Assembly: GCA_035711465.1 (NCBI GenBank)
Contig: DASTCC010000362.1
Span: forward strand, 1 to 16,033
Direction of reading: 5' to 3'
DNA from: DASTCC01 sp035711465
GTDB taxonomy: Bacteria; Acidobacteriota; Vicinamibacteria; Vicinamibacterales; SCN-69-37
DNA length: 16,033 bases
Both the position numbers and the translations under genes were made by a program. Below are positions 1-7,457 of this stretch, one piece after another; position 1 is the first letter of the stretch, and every line of letters begins with the position of its first letter. The notes beneath the pieces were generated by a model. That model worked only from the letters and a program-made list of their open reading frames with translations, was not told where the DNA came from and searched no databases.

Positions 1-1398
1 AAGGTCTTCACCATCGATCCCGGCCGCTTCAGCGCGCTCACCGCCTACGCCGCCGTGAACACGCTGCGGCTCGACGACATGCGGCCCTACATCTACCGCA
101 CTCACGACGGCGGCAAGACGTGGAAGAAGATCACCGCGGGAATTCCAGACCGGGCGCCGGTCAGCGTCGTCCGCGAAGATCCCGTGCGCAAGGGGCTGCT
201 GTTCGCCGGCTCCGAGACGGAAACCTACGTGTCATTCGACGACGGCGAGCACTGGCAGACGATCCGACTCAACATGCCGGCGACGTCGATCCGCGATCTC
301 GTCATCAAGGACGACGACGTGGTCGTCGGCACGCACGGCCGTGGCTTCTGGATCCTCGAAGACATCAACCCGCTGCGCGAGATCACGGCGGCGTCGGTCG
401 GCGCGGACGCGATCCTGTTCAAGCCAACGACGGCCTGGCGAGTGCGCTGGAACACGAACACCGACACGCCGCTGCCGCCCGACGAGACCGCGGCGCCGAA
501 TCCGGCCGACGGCGTGTTCATCAACTACTACCTGAAGGGCGCAGCTGACGGCCCGGTGGTGCTCGAGGTGCTGCAGCAGGACGGGCGCCTCGTCCGCCGC
601 TACTCGAGCGCCGATCCGGCAGAGCCGATGCCAGATCCGGCGACCGCGCCGGTGCCGCTCTACTGGTATCGTCCGCCGCAGGCGCTCTCGGCCGCCGCCG
701 GGATGCATCGCTTCGTCTGGGATCTGCACTACCAGCCGCTCGCCGGATCGGGCCGCGGCAATCTGCCGATCGCGGCGATCGCCTACAACACGGCCCCGGT
801 CCCGACGACCCCGTGGGTCAACCCAGGCACCTACACGGTGAAGCTCACGGTGAATGGCAAGAGCTACACGCAGCCGCTCGTGGTCAAACAGGATCCGCGC
901 GTGAAGACGCCGGCGCTGCACATGCAGCAGGTCTACACGCTGACGAAGGCCGCGTACTACGGCGCGGTCGACGCGCTGGCCGCGTCCGCGCGCGCGGCCG
1001 GCATCCGCGCGCAGATTGCGGCGCTGCAGCCGAAGGCGCAGGGCGCGACCGCCGATGCGCTCGCGGCCTTCGACAAGAAGGTCCTGGCGATTGCCGGCGA
1101 ACCGGCCGCGGCCGGCGGCGGTCGAGGCCGCGGGGCAGGCGCGGGCGGCGGCCGCGGCGGCGGCCCGCCGGCGCCGACCGGCCCAGCCACCGTCGCCAGC
1201 ACCGGCGCCGGCCTGGCCGCGGTGATGAACTCACTGATGAGCGCCGACGTGCAGCCGACCGCGAATCAGGTGCGCAACATCACCACCGCGCAGGCCGCGT
1301 ACACCGCGGCGATGGCGAAGTGGAACACGTTGATGAAGACCGATCTCCCGGCGGTGAACATGACGCTGAAGGCGGCGGGGCTGGATGTGATCAAGTGA
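1..1398 (+). CDS. Sortilin/VPS10-like BNR-repeat protein, C-terminal part (5' end outside window)
   Basis: The reading frame is open from the first base, so the gene starts upstream; 465 residues and the stop are visible. Two Asp-box (BNR) motifs mark the last blades of a beta-propeller: THDGGKTWKKI near visible residues 34-44 and FDDGEHWQTI near 80-89, followed by GTHGRGFWILED, which in this family closes the propeller. A beta-rich region follows (FVWDLHY, GTYTVKLTV), then a helical tail broken near nt 1110-1185 by a Gly/Arg-rich linker (GGGRGRGAGAGGG). The layout fits the large secreted 'glycosyl hydrolase/sortilin-like' proteins, about 1000 residues long, abundant in Acidobacteriota; no enzyme activity is established for most of them, so the hydrolase label is weak. 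It converges on the PQQ gene across a repeat-filled gap. Confidence 0.8.
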   Translation, partial: KVFTIDPGRFSALTAYAAVNTLRLDDMRPYIYRTHDGGKTWKKITAGIPDRAPVSVVREDPVRKGLLFAGSETETYVSFDDGEHWQTIRLNMPATSIRDLVIKDDDVVVGTHGRGFWILEDINPLREITAASVGADAILFKPTTAWRVRWNTNTDTPLPPDETAAPNPADGVFINYYLKGAADGPVVLEVLQQDGRLVRRYSSADPAEPMPDPATAPVPLYWYRPPQALSAAAGMHRFVWDLHYQPLAGSGRGNLPIAAIAYNTAPVPTTPWVNPGTYTVKLTVNGKSYTQPLVVKQDPRVKTPALHMQQVYTLTKAAYYGAVDALAASARAAGIRAQIAALQPKAQGATADALAAFDKKVLAIAGEPAAAGGGRGRGAGAGGGRGGGPPAPTGPATVASTGAGLAAVMNSLMSADVQPTANQVRNITTAQAAYTAAMAKWNTLMKTDLPAVNMTLKAAGLDVIK

Positions 1399-1422
1399 TC
1401 TGAAAGAGCTTTGCCACTAAAG

Positions 1423-1637
1423 CGCTTGTCGAAAGATCTCAACATGGAGGGCCATGGAGGGCCATGGAGCTGACAGGCTTTCTCACGTTGGCCGCTACGC
1501 GGCCATCAGGCTCGGAGCGTCCAACACGGACACGCAGCACTCGAGTCAGAAAGGAAAGATCAGAGATGCGCCGAAGGCGCCTCCTGTGATCTCCATGGCC
1601 CTCCACGGCCCTCCAAGTTGAAATCTTTCGACAAGCG
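1423..1637. repeat. 215-bp element with 47-bp imperfect terminal inverted repeats
   Basis: The left arm (1423-1469) and the right arm (1591-1637) are reverse complements at 44 of 47 positions by hand alignment. Each arm begins, outside to inside, with CGCTTGTCGAAAGAT and ends in repeated GGAGGGCC(A/G)T units. Between them lie two small perfect hairpins: GGCCGC-TAC-GCGGCC (1490-1504) and GCGCC-GAA-GGCGC (1568-1580). No transposase ORF fits inside. The element fills the gap between two convergent genes. It resembles a MITE- or REP-like non-autonomous repeat, and the transcript could also act as a bidirectional terminator. No clear target-site duplication was found. The repeat is seen directly; its nature is inferred. 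Confidence 0.75.
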
Positions 1638-1649
1638 TTCTTAATGACG

Positions 1650-1675
1650 CTCCATGTTGAAATCTTTCGACAAGC
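1650..1675. repeat. Third copy of the element end, direct repeat with 39-bp period
   Basis: These 26 bases match the outer part of the element's right arm (1611-1636) in the same orientation with one mismatch, 39 bp further on. The copy ends one base before the minus-strand stop codon of the PQQ gene (1677-1679). The period of 13 codons makes a reading frame here show the peptide ACRKISTW twice, which reflects the DNA repeat and not a protein. Confidence 0.75.
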
Positions 1676-1676
1676 A

Positions 1677-3650
1677 CTACTGCGAAACTCCGCCGCGCCC
1701 GCGCCCACGTCCACCGGGCGGCTGCGTCGTCAGCGCGATGAGCTCCGCCGGCTGGCCGTTGGCCTGGTTGCTCGTCCACATCAAGAGATACTGCCAGCCG
1801 CTGTGGAAGTAGCTCATCGGCGGGCTGCCGACCGTGCCGGGCAGGTCCATTTCCCACACGCGCGCGCCGGTGGCCTTGTCGAGCGCGCGCAGCTTTGCGG
1901 CGCCGCGGTACCCGTCCGCGTTGAACAGCAGCGTCTTCGTCGCGAGCAGCACCGGCCGCGTCTGCGATCCGGTCGGCGCGATCGTCCGACCCTTCAACGC
2001 CGGGTGGTTGGCGATGGCGGCGGGCGTGTCGCCGTTGGGCACCATCCACAGGTGATCGCCGGTCTTGAGATCGATAGCCGTGATACGGCTGTACGGCGGC
2101 TTGATCAGCGGCAGACCCTGCACGCGTGGGACGCCGCCGCCGACGCCGACGTAGTCCATGTCCGACCGCTGCGCGTCCTTGCCGAGCGCGCCGACCGCCG
2201 GATTCGTCCACGAGCCGACGTAAAGGATGCCGGTTTCGGGATCGAGCGCCGATGGCTCCCAGTTGCTGCCGCCGAGGTTGCCCGGCAGCTGGATCGTGCC
2301 GCGCGTGCCGTCGGGCGCGGCGGCCAGCGACGGCGGCGCGAACATCGGGCCGAGGCGATAGCCCTGCACCGCTTTGATCGCTTCGGCGCGAAGCTCCGGC
2401 GTGAAGTCGATGAGATCGTCGACCGTGACGCCCTGCCGATCGTAGGCCGCCGGCTTCGACGGGATCGGCTGGGTCCGCGCCGTCTTCTCGCCGGGCACGT
2501 CGGTCTCGGGCACGGGCTTCTCGACGATCGGCCAGATCGGCTGACCGGTCACGCGATCGAATACGTACGCGAACGCCTGCTTGGTGAGCTGAACGACGAT
2601 CTCGCGCGGGTTACCGGCGATCGTGACGTCGGCGAGGATGGGCGCGGTCGGGTTGTCCCAGTCCCAGATGTCGTGATGCACGGTCTGGAAGTGCCAGATC
2701 CGTTTGCCGGTGCGCACGTCGAGGCAGACCAGGGTCGACGAGAAGAGGTTGTCGCCGTGACGGTGGCCGCCGAAGTAATCGCCGGTCGCCGCTTCGACGG
2801 GCAGGTAGAGATAGCCGCGCTTTGGATCGATCGTGAGCGGCGCCCACGCGCCGGCGTTGCCCGTGTACTCGGCCGATCCGTTTTCCCACGTCTCGTAGCC
2901 CGGCTCGCCCTTCACCGGAATCGTGTTGAAGCGCCACTTCAGCGCGCCGGTCAGCGCGTCGAACGCCATGATGCGGCCGGGCACGTTCGTCATCGACGGC
3001 GGCCGCGTCCCGACCTCGAGCGCCGGGCCGATGACGACGATGTTCTCGAAGACGAGCGGCGGCGAGCTGTTGCCGATCGCGGCGGTGACCGGATCGGCGG
3101 GCACGCCGAGGTTGGCTTTGAGATCGACGATGCCGCGGGCGCCGAAGGAGTCGACGGGAAGACCGGTCCGGGCGTCGAGCGCGACGAGCTGGAAGCCCGG
3201 CGTCACCGTGAAGATGCGCGCGTCCTGGCCGTTGGTCCAGTAGGCGACGCCGCGGCCCGAATCGCGGCGCGGGGCGCGGCGTCCGCGTTCGCCTTCGTCG
3301 AGATGCCAGGTCCACTTCGTCGCGCCGGTGCCGGCGTCGGCGGCGATGACCCAGCGCTCGTTGCCGGCGCCGAAGTAGAGCGTGCCGCCGACCATCAGCG
3401 GCGTGCTCGCGTTCTGATACTCGGCCGGAGCCGAGAAGTTGTCGGACTTCCAGCGCCAGGCGATCCGCAGATTCGGCAGCGTCTCTTTCGAGATCTGATC
3501 GAGCGGCGAGTAGCGCGAGTTGCCGGGATCGCGGCCGTAGCTGCGCCATTCGGCGGCCGCGGAATCGACGGCGACCTGCGTCGTCGGCAGCGACGTGCCG
3601 AGCCAGATCAGACCGAGAAACAACGGGGCAGCGAGAGCGGGTCGGCGCAC
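1677..3650 (-). CDS. Secreted PQQ-dependent dehydrogenase-like protein (quinoprotein glucose dehydrogenase type)
   Basis: 657 residues. The GTG start is supported by AGGAG (plus 3656-3660) five bases upstream. The N-terminus has a positive start and a hydrophobic stretch (about residues 5-25), a signal peptide pointing to the periplasm. The mature part opens with EWRSYGRDPGNSRYSPLDQI, the typical first blade of PQQ alcohol/glucose dehydrogenases, followed by repeated W-motif blades (ADAGTGATKW, DALTGALKW, DVRTGKRIW). HHDIWDWDN at residues 325-333 matches the conserved active-site stretch of membrane glucose dehydrogenase relatives. The expected reaction is oxidation of a sugar or alcohol with PQQ as cofactor; the substrate cannot be read. 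No CxxCH haem motif is present, so electrons would leave through a separate partner. The tail is Gly/Arg-rich (GGRGRGRGG). It is divergent from the DapA-like gene. Confidence 0.85.
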   Translation of the reverse strand: MRRPALAAPLFLGLIWLGTSLPTTQVAVDSAAAEWRSYGRDPGNSRYSPLDQISKETLPNLRIAWRWKSDNFSAPAEYQNASTPLMVGGTLYFGAGNERWVIAADAGTGATKWTWHLDEGERGRRAPRRDSGRGVAYWTNGQDARIFTVTPGFQLVALDARTGLPVDSFGARGIVDLKANLGVPADPVTAAIGNSSPPLVFENIVVIGPALEVGTRPPSMTNVPGRIMAFDALTGALKWRFNTIPVKGEPGYETWENGSAEYTGNAGAWAPLTIDPKRGYLYLPVEAATGDYFGGHRHGDNLFSSTLVCLDVRTGKRIWHFQTVHHDIWDWDNPTAPILADVTIAGNPREIVVQLTKQAFAYVFDRVTGQPIWPIVEKPVPETDVPGEKTARTQPIPSKPAAYDRQGVTVDDLIDFTPELRAEAIKAVQGYRLGPMFAPPSLAAAPDGTRGTIQLPGNLGGSNWEPSALDPETGILYVGSWTNPAVGALGKDAQRSDMDYVGVGGGVPRVQGLPLIKPPYSRITAIDLKTGDHLWMVPNGDTPAAIANHPALKGRTIAPTGSQTRPVLLATKTLLFNADGYRGAAKLRALDKATGARVWEMDLPGTVGSPPMSYFHSGWQYLLMWTSNQANGQPAELIALTTQPPGGRGRGRGGVSQ

Positions 3651-3695
3651 GTGGGCTCCTCGTGGCGTGTCACGCGTGTCCGGGAACGTCCGCGA

Positions 3696-3701
3696 ATGAT
3701 A
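3696..3701 (-). promoter_or_regulatory. Possible -10 box for the PQQ dehydrogenase gene
   Basis: On the minus strand the sequence reads TATCAT (5 of 6 to TATAAT) about 45 bases upstream of the GTG start, inside the 77-bp divergent gap. No convincing -35 box is seen 16-18 bases further upstream, so this is a weak call. The DapA-like operon promoter must share this gap or lie in the PQQ coding region. Confidence 0.25.
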
Positions 3702-3727
3702 GTCTTTCTTGGTTTGCGGAGGATCGG

Positions 3728-4645
3728 GTGACGTTCGAAGGAGTGTTCTCGGTGCTGCCGACGCCGTTTCAGCAGGGCGGCGGCGACGTGGATGTGGCAG
3801 GTCTCAGAAGAGTGGTCGATCTCATCGTCGGCACCGGCGTCAACGGCGTCACGGCGCTTGGCGTCACCGGAGAGGTCGCGCGGCTCAGCGAGAAGGAGCG
3901 CGCGCTGATTCTCGAGACCGTCGTCTCGCAGGTCAACGGCCGCGCCAAGGTCATCGCCGGCGCCTCGGCCGACAGCGTGCGCAGCGGGATCGAGTACACG
4001 CGCGAGGCGAACGCGCTCGGCGCCGACGCGGTGATGGTCAGTCCGCCGCGCGCGCTCAAGCTGAACACCGAGTCGGTGGTCAATCATTACAAGGCGCTCG
4101 CCGACGCGGTCGATCTGCCGATCGTCGTCCAGGACTACCCGCCGATCTCCGGCTTCGCGATGGAAGCGTCGCTGCTGGCGCGGATCGCGAAGGAAGTGCC
4201 GACGGCGCGGACGATCAAGCTCGAGGATCCGCCGACGCCGTTCAAGACGGCGCGCATCCTCAAGGCCGCCGCCGACACCAAGGTCGCGATCCTCGGCGGC
4301 CTGGGCGGCGTGTTCCTGATCGAGGAGTTGATGGCGGGCGCGGCCGGCGTCATGACCGGCTTCGCCTATCCCGAGGTGCTGGTCAAAGTCGTCTCGCTCT
4401 ACCGCGCCGGGAAGGTCGACGAGGCCGCCGACGTCTTCTATACCTTCGTTCCGCTGATGCGCTTCGAGTTCCAGGAGGCGATCGGCATGGCCATTCGCAA
4501 GGAAGTGTTCCGACGCCGCGGTGCCATTGCCGATGCGTCCACGCGCGCCCCCGGGCCGGTCCTCGACGACGGCACCCGCGCGGCGCTCGATCGCGTGCTC
4601 GCCTGGACGGCAGCGCAGGAAGGCGGATCATGGATCTCGGTCTGA
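3728..4645 (+). CDS. Dihydrodipicolinate synthase (DapA)/N-acetylneuraminate lyase family protein
   Basis: 305 residues from a GTG start chosen because GGAGG (3718-3722) lies five bases upstream and because family members start just before this point; an upstream ATG at 3662 would add 22 unrelated residues. Class I aldolase/dehydratase TIM-barrel features are visible: LGVTGE at residues 44-49 (the GTTGE-type 2-oxo-acid carboxylate-binding motif, first Thr replaced by Val), QDYPP with the conserved Tyr at 137, and TIKLEDP with the probable Schiff-base Lys164. Length is normal for the family. The substrate is unlikely to be the lysine-pathway one, because the surroundings are not lysine genes; 2-keto-3-deoxy sugar acids or other 2-oxo acids are more plausible given the following SDR gene, with which it overlaps by 16 bases. 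Cytoplasmic. Confidence 0.85.
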   Translation: MTFEGVFSVLPTPFQQGGGDVDVAGLRRVVDLIVGTGVNGVTALGVTGEVARLSEKERALILETVVSQVNGRAKVIAGASADSVRSGIEYTREANALGADAVMVSPPRALKLNTESVVNHYKALADAVDLPIVVQDYPPISGFAMEASLLARIAKEVPTARTIKLEDPPTPFKTARILKAAADTKVAILGGLGGVFLIEELMAGAAGVMTGFAYPEVLVKVVSLYRAGKVDEAADVFYTFVPLMRFEFQEAIGMAIRKEVFRRRGAIADASTRAPGPVLDDGTRAALDRVLAWTAAQEGGSWISV

Positions 4646-5421
4646 AGGGCAAGATTGCGATGGTCGCGGGAGCGAGCCGGGGGCTCGGCTACGCCGTCGC
4701 GCGGGCGCTGGCGGCCGAAGGCGCCAAGGTCTCGCTCGGCTCGCGCAACGAGTTCTCGATCACCGACGCCGGCAAGCGCATCGCCGCCGAGACCTTCGTC
4801 GATACGCTCGCCATGGCCGTCGACGTCCGTTCGGCCGATTCGATCGCCAAGTGGCACACCCGCACGATGGAGAAGTTCGGCGGCGTCGATCTGCTCTTCG
4901 TCAACGCCGGCGGTCCGCCCGCCGGCCCGGCGCTCTCGTTCGACGACGCCGCGTGGCAGGGTGCGTTCGAACTGCTGGTGCTGAGCGCGGTGCGGATGAC
5001 GCGGCTGGCGGTGCCCTCGATGAAGGCCCGTGGCGGCGGCGCCATCGTCGTCTCGACGTCGTCGGCGGTCCGCGAGCCAATCGCCAACCTGGCGTTGTCG
5101 AACGCCGTGCGCGCCTCGGTTGCGGCGCTCTCGAAGACGCTCGCCAACGAGCTGGCCGGCGACAGGATTCGCGTCAACCATCTGATGCCCGGCCGCATCG
5201 ACACGGATCGCGTCCGGGAACTCGATGCGACGAAGGCGAAGGCGGCGAAGAGCTCGCCCGAGGACGTCAAAGCGCAGTCGGTGAAAACGATTCCGATGGG
5301 CCGATACGGCCAGCCGGACGAATTTGCGAATGCCGCCGTGTTCCTGTTCTCGGACGCGGCTCGGTACATTACGGGCGCGTCGCTGCAAGTGGATGGCGGT
5401 TTGATTCGCGCTACGGTCTGA
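4630..5421 (+). CDS. SDR family oxidoreductase with non-canonical active site
   Basis: 263 residues. The ATG is preceded by AGGAAGG (4617-4623) at six bases and overlaps the DapA-like gene by 16 bases, so the two are translated together. Rossmann-fold motifs are clear: GASRGLG at 14-20, VNAGG at 91-95, and RVNHLMPG followed by the C-terminal QVDGG typical of FabG-like SDRs. Aligning on the catalytic Ser144 and on the LSKTLANEL helix, the usual Tyr falls on Ser157 and the usual Lys on Arg161, giving SxxxR in place of YxxxK. From memory a divergent SDR subgroup has a comparable 'SN..R' pattern, so this is probably a family trait and not decay. The likely role is NAD(P)-linked redox of the partner enzyme's substrate or product, but activity is uncertain. 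A repeat/hairpin follows 20 bases after the stop. Confidence 0.85.
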   Translation: MDLGLKGKIAMVAGASRGLGYAVARALAAEGAKVSLGSRNEFSITDAGKRIAAETFVDTLAMAVDVRSADSIAKWHTRTMEKFGGVDLLFVNAGGPPAGPALSFDDAAWQGAFELLVLSAVRMTRLAVPSMKARGGGAIVVSTSSAVREPIANLALSNAVRASVAALSKTLANELAGDRIRVNHLMPGRIDTDRVRELDATKAKAAKSSPEDVKAQSVKTIPMGRYGQPDEFANAAVFLFSDAARYITGASLQVDGGLIRATV

Positions 5422-5440
5422 GGACGCGGGCGCAAGACTT

Positions 5441-5519
5441 GAGGCTTGAGGCTTGAAGGCTTGAGGCTTGAAGCGGGTTCGGCGAGGCTTCGTGTCAAGC
5501 CTTCATGCCTCCAAGCCTC
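5441..5519. repeat. GCTTGAGG-type tandem and inverted repeat between SDR and regulator genes
   Basis: The left arm (5441-5464) is a short tandem array of 7-8 bp units of the type GAGGCTT/GAAGGCTT. The right arm (5495-5519) is nearly its reverse complement, with one extra base and one mismatch by hand alignment, leaving a loop of about 30 bases. The transcript could form a long stem acting as a terminator for the upstream operon, although no U-run follows. Another unit (GGCTTGAAG) lies in the loop. The array sits just upstream of the regulator start at 5544, so it may also affect that leader. Confidence 0.6.
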
Positions 5520-5543
5520 CAGGCCTTCACCGCACCGGACGCC

Positions 5544-7457
5544 ATGATCGGCTCGACATACCGATTCGGTCCGTACTGTCTCGAGCGCGGCGCTTATCGG
5601 CTGTCGCGCGGCGGCGAAGCGCTCGCGCTGCCGCCGAAGGTCATCGACCTGCTGTTCCTCCTCGTGTCCAGGCCCTCGTCGCTCGTTTCCAAGGACGAGA
5701 TCCTGCAGGCGCTCTGGCCCGATGTCGCCGTGACCGACAACGCGATCACGCAGGTCGTCTCCGAGCTGCGGCAGGCGCTCGACGACGATCCGGCGGCGCC
5801 GACCTACGTGCAGACGGTGCCGCGGAAGGGCTACCGGTTCATCGCCGAGGTCGAGCGTACCGATCCGGCGCCGGCGGCTGGCGCGGCGCGGACCGAAAGC
5901 GCGCGACCCCGCACCCGATCGATCGCGGTGCTCGACTTCGCCAACGTGTCCGGCGACGCGGAAGTTGCCTGGCTCGGCACCGGGCTCTGCGAGACGATCA
6001 CCAGCGACCTGCGCGTGATTGCCGACCTGCGCGTGATCGACCGCGCCCTGGTCACCGGCGCGGATCGGACGATGAGCGCCGACGCCGCCCGCGCCGCCGG
6101 CCTCGATATGGTCGTCGCCGGCAGTTTTCAGCGCGCCGGGCCGCGGCTGCGCATCACCGCCCGCGTCATCGACGTCGCCACCAGCGAAGCGCTCCTTCAC
6201 GCCAAGGCCGACGGCGAGATGGCCGACATCTTCGGTCTCCAGGATGCGATCGTGCGGCAGCTGATCGCCGGACTCCGTCTCAACGTCACGCCGGCCGCCG
6301 CGGCACGGCTGAAGGCGCGCGAGACGTCGAGCCTCGAGGCGTACCGCGCGCTGAACGAAGGCCGTCTCCATCTCGAAGCGCTCGATCCGGCGCAGGTGCC
6401 GGCGGCGATCGCCTGTTTCGAGCGCGCGCTGACGTTCGATCCCCGCTACGCGCTCGCGCACGCCGGGCTCGCCCACGCGCGGTTCTGGCGCTTCCAGTCG
6501 CAGCGCGCCCGCGTTCATCGCGAGGTCGAGGAACTGCAGAAGGCGATCGCGCATGCGGAAGAAGCCATCACGATCGATCCCGAGCTCGCCGAGGGTCACG
6601 CGTCGCTGGCGTTCTTTCTCGGCGCCGTCGGCCGATCGGTCGAGGCGCTCGCAGCGGGTCGGCGGGCGGTCGCGCTCGAGCCCGGCAACTGGCGGCACCT
6701 GTTCCGTCTGGGCATCGCGGCGTGGGGCGAGGAGCGGCTCGCCAGCATGAGCGCCGTGGTCGCGCAGTTTCCGAAGCTCGCCTACGCCTACTTCGCGATC
6801 GCCATGGTGCACGTCGCGCGCGCCGATCTCGACCAGGCCGAGGCGACGCTTCGCGCCGGTCAGGCGTCCGACGGCCACGACGTGCCGGGCCTCGCGCGCT
6901 TCCCGGCCAGCGGCCTGCATTGGCTGCACGGCTTGATCCGGCACGCCGTCGGCGACGCCGCCGGCGCCGAAGCGGCGTTCGAGCGCGAGCTGCAGTCGAA
7001 GGGCAGCCGCTTGTTCGCCGACGAGTACGCCGTCGGCGCCTGGACCGGCCTTGGGACGCTCAAGCTCGAGGCCGGCGACGCCTCGGCGGCGATCGGCTGG
7101 TTCGACCGCGCGCTCGATCGCCTGCCGCAGCACACGCCCGCGCTCATCGGCTTGTCGATCGCCTGCAGACAGATCCGCGCCGGCGATCGGGCCGCAGAGG
7201 CGCTGGGCCGGGCCCGGCAAGCAGCCGAGGAGCTCAAGCAGGAAGGGCGCCTCGTCGAAGCGGCTCTCGCGGCGGCCGCGATCGAGACCGCCGCCGACCG
7301 TACCGATCGCGCGCTGACCTTGCTGGGCAAGCTGCTGACCGACGCGCCGCCTGGACCGGCCGGCTGGCTGACGCCGATCGATCCCTGCTTCACGCCGCTT
7401 CGCGATGCACCGAGCTATCGGGGCATCCTGATGCGCCTCGCGGAGCGCGCTCAGTGA
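5544..7457 (+). CDS. Winged-helix DNA-binding / TolB-like / TPR regulator (CadC-OmpR type)
   Basis: 637 residues from the ATG at 5544. That start places YRFGPY at residue 6, where OmpR/CadC-type winged helices normally begin; an in-frame ATG at 5505 would add 13 residues encoded by the upstream repeat. No strong Shine-Dalgarno is seen for either. Residues 1-103 form the winged helix (LPPKVIDLL, LVSKDEILQALWP, recognition helix about 64-80, wing VPRKGYRF). Residues about 120-255 form a TolB-N/adenylate-cyclase-associated-like domain (SIAVLDFANVSGD, LGTGLCETITSDL). From about 265 onwards there are TPR-like helix pairs (AIACFERALTFDPRYALAHAGLA, spaced by about 34). No transmembrane segment is visible, so it is probably cytoplasmic. 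Such proteins are numerous in Acidobacteriota; signal and targets are unknown. It overlaps the next gene by GTGA, suggesting one operon. Confidence 0.85.
   Translation: MIGSTYRFGPYCLERGAYRLSRGGEALALPPKVIDLLFLLVSRPSSLVSKDEILQALWPDVAVTDNAITQVVSELRQALDDDPAAPTYVQTVPRKGYRFIAEVERTDPAPAAGAARTESARPRTRSIAVLDFANVSGDAEVAWLGTGLCETITSDLRVIADLRVIDRALVTGADRTMSADAARAAGLDMVVAGSFQRAGPRLRITARVIDVATSEALLHAKADGEMADIFGLQDAIVRQLIAGLRLNVTPAAAARLKARETSSLEAYRALNEGRLHLEALDPAQVPAAIACFERALTFDPRYALAHAGLAHARFWRFQSQRARVHREVEELQKAIAHAEEAITIDPELAEGHASLAFFLGAVGRSVEALAAGRRAVALEPGNWRHLFRLGIAAWGEERLASMSAVVAQFPKLAYAYFAIAMVHVARADLDQAEATLRAGQASDGHDVPGLARFPASGLHWLHGLIRHAVGDAAGAEAAFERELQSKGSRLFADEYAVGAWTGLGTLKLEAGDASAAIGWFDRALDRLPQHTPALIGLSIACRQIRAGDRAAEALGRARQAAEELKQEGRLVEAALAAAAIETAADRTDRALTLLGKLLTDAPPGPAGWLTPIDPCFTPLRDAPSYRGILMRLAERAQ

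Noticed and set aside
1439..1714. 91-codon minus-strand ORF with a repeated ACRKISTW peptide
   Set aside because: The peptide repeat is explained by the 39-bp DNA repeat of the element; there is no start signal and the frame runs out of PQQ coding sequence.
1677..3650. Cytochrome c domain in the PQQ dehydrogenase
   Set aside because: No CxxCH motif occurs in the translation, so it is not a quinohaemoprotein.
1644..3731. Long plus-strand open frame (695 codons) opposite the PQQ dehydrogenase
   Set aside because: Its translation is Arg/Asp-rich with no domain, and the minus-strand gene has signal peptide, Shine-Dalgarno and clear PQQ motifs. It is a GC-driven shadow.
4689..7220. 843-codon minus-strand open frame across the SDR and regulator genes
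   Set aside because: It crosses an intergenic repeat and mirrors two well-supported genes; the composition is that of an antisense shadow with no recognisable motif.
5468..7453. Upstream in-frame extension of the carboxypeptidase-regulatory-like gene
   Set aside because: The stretch before 7454 is an alternative frame of the regulator, is Arg-rich, and the signal peptide begins at 7454/7469.
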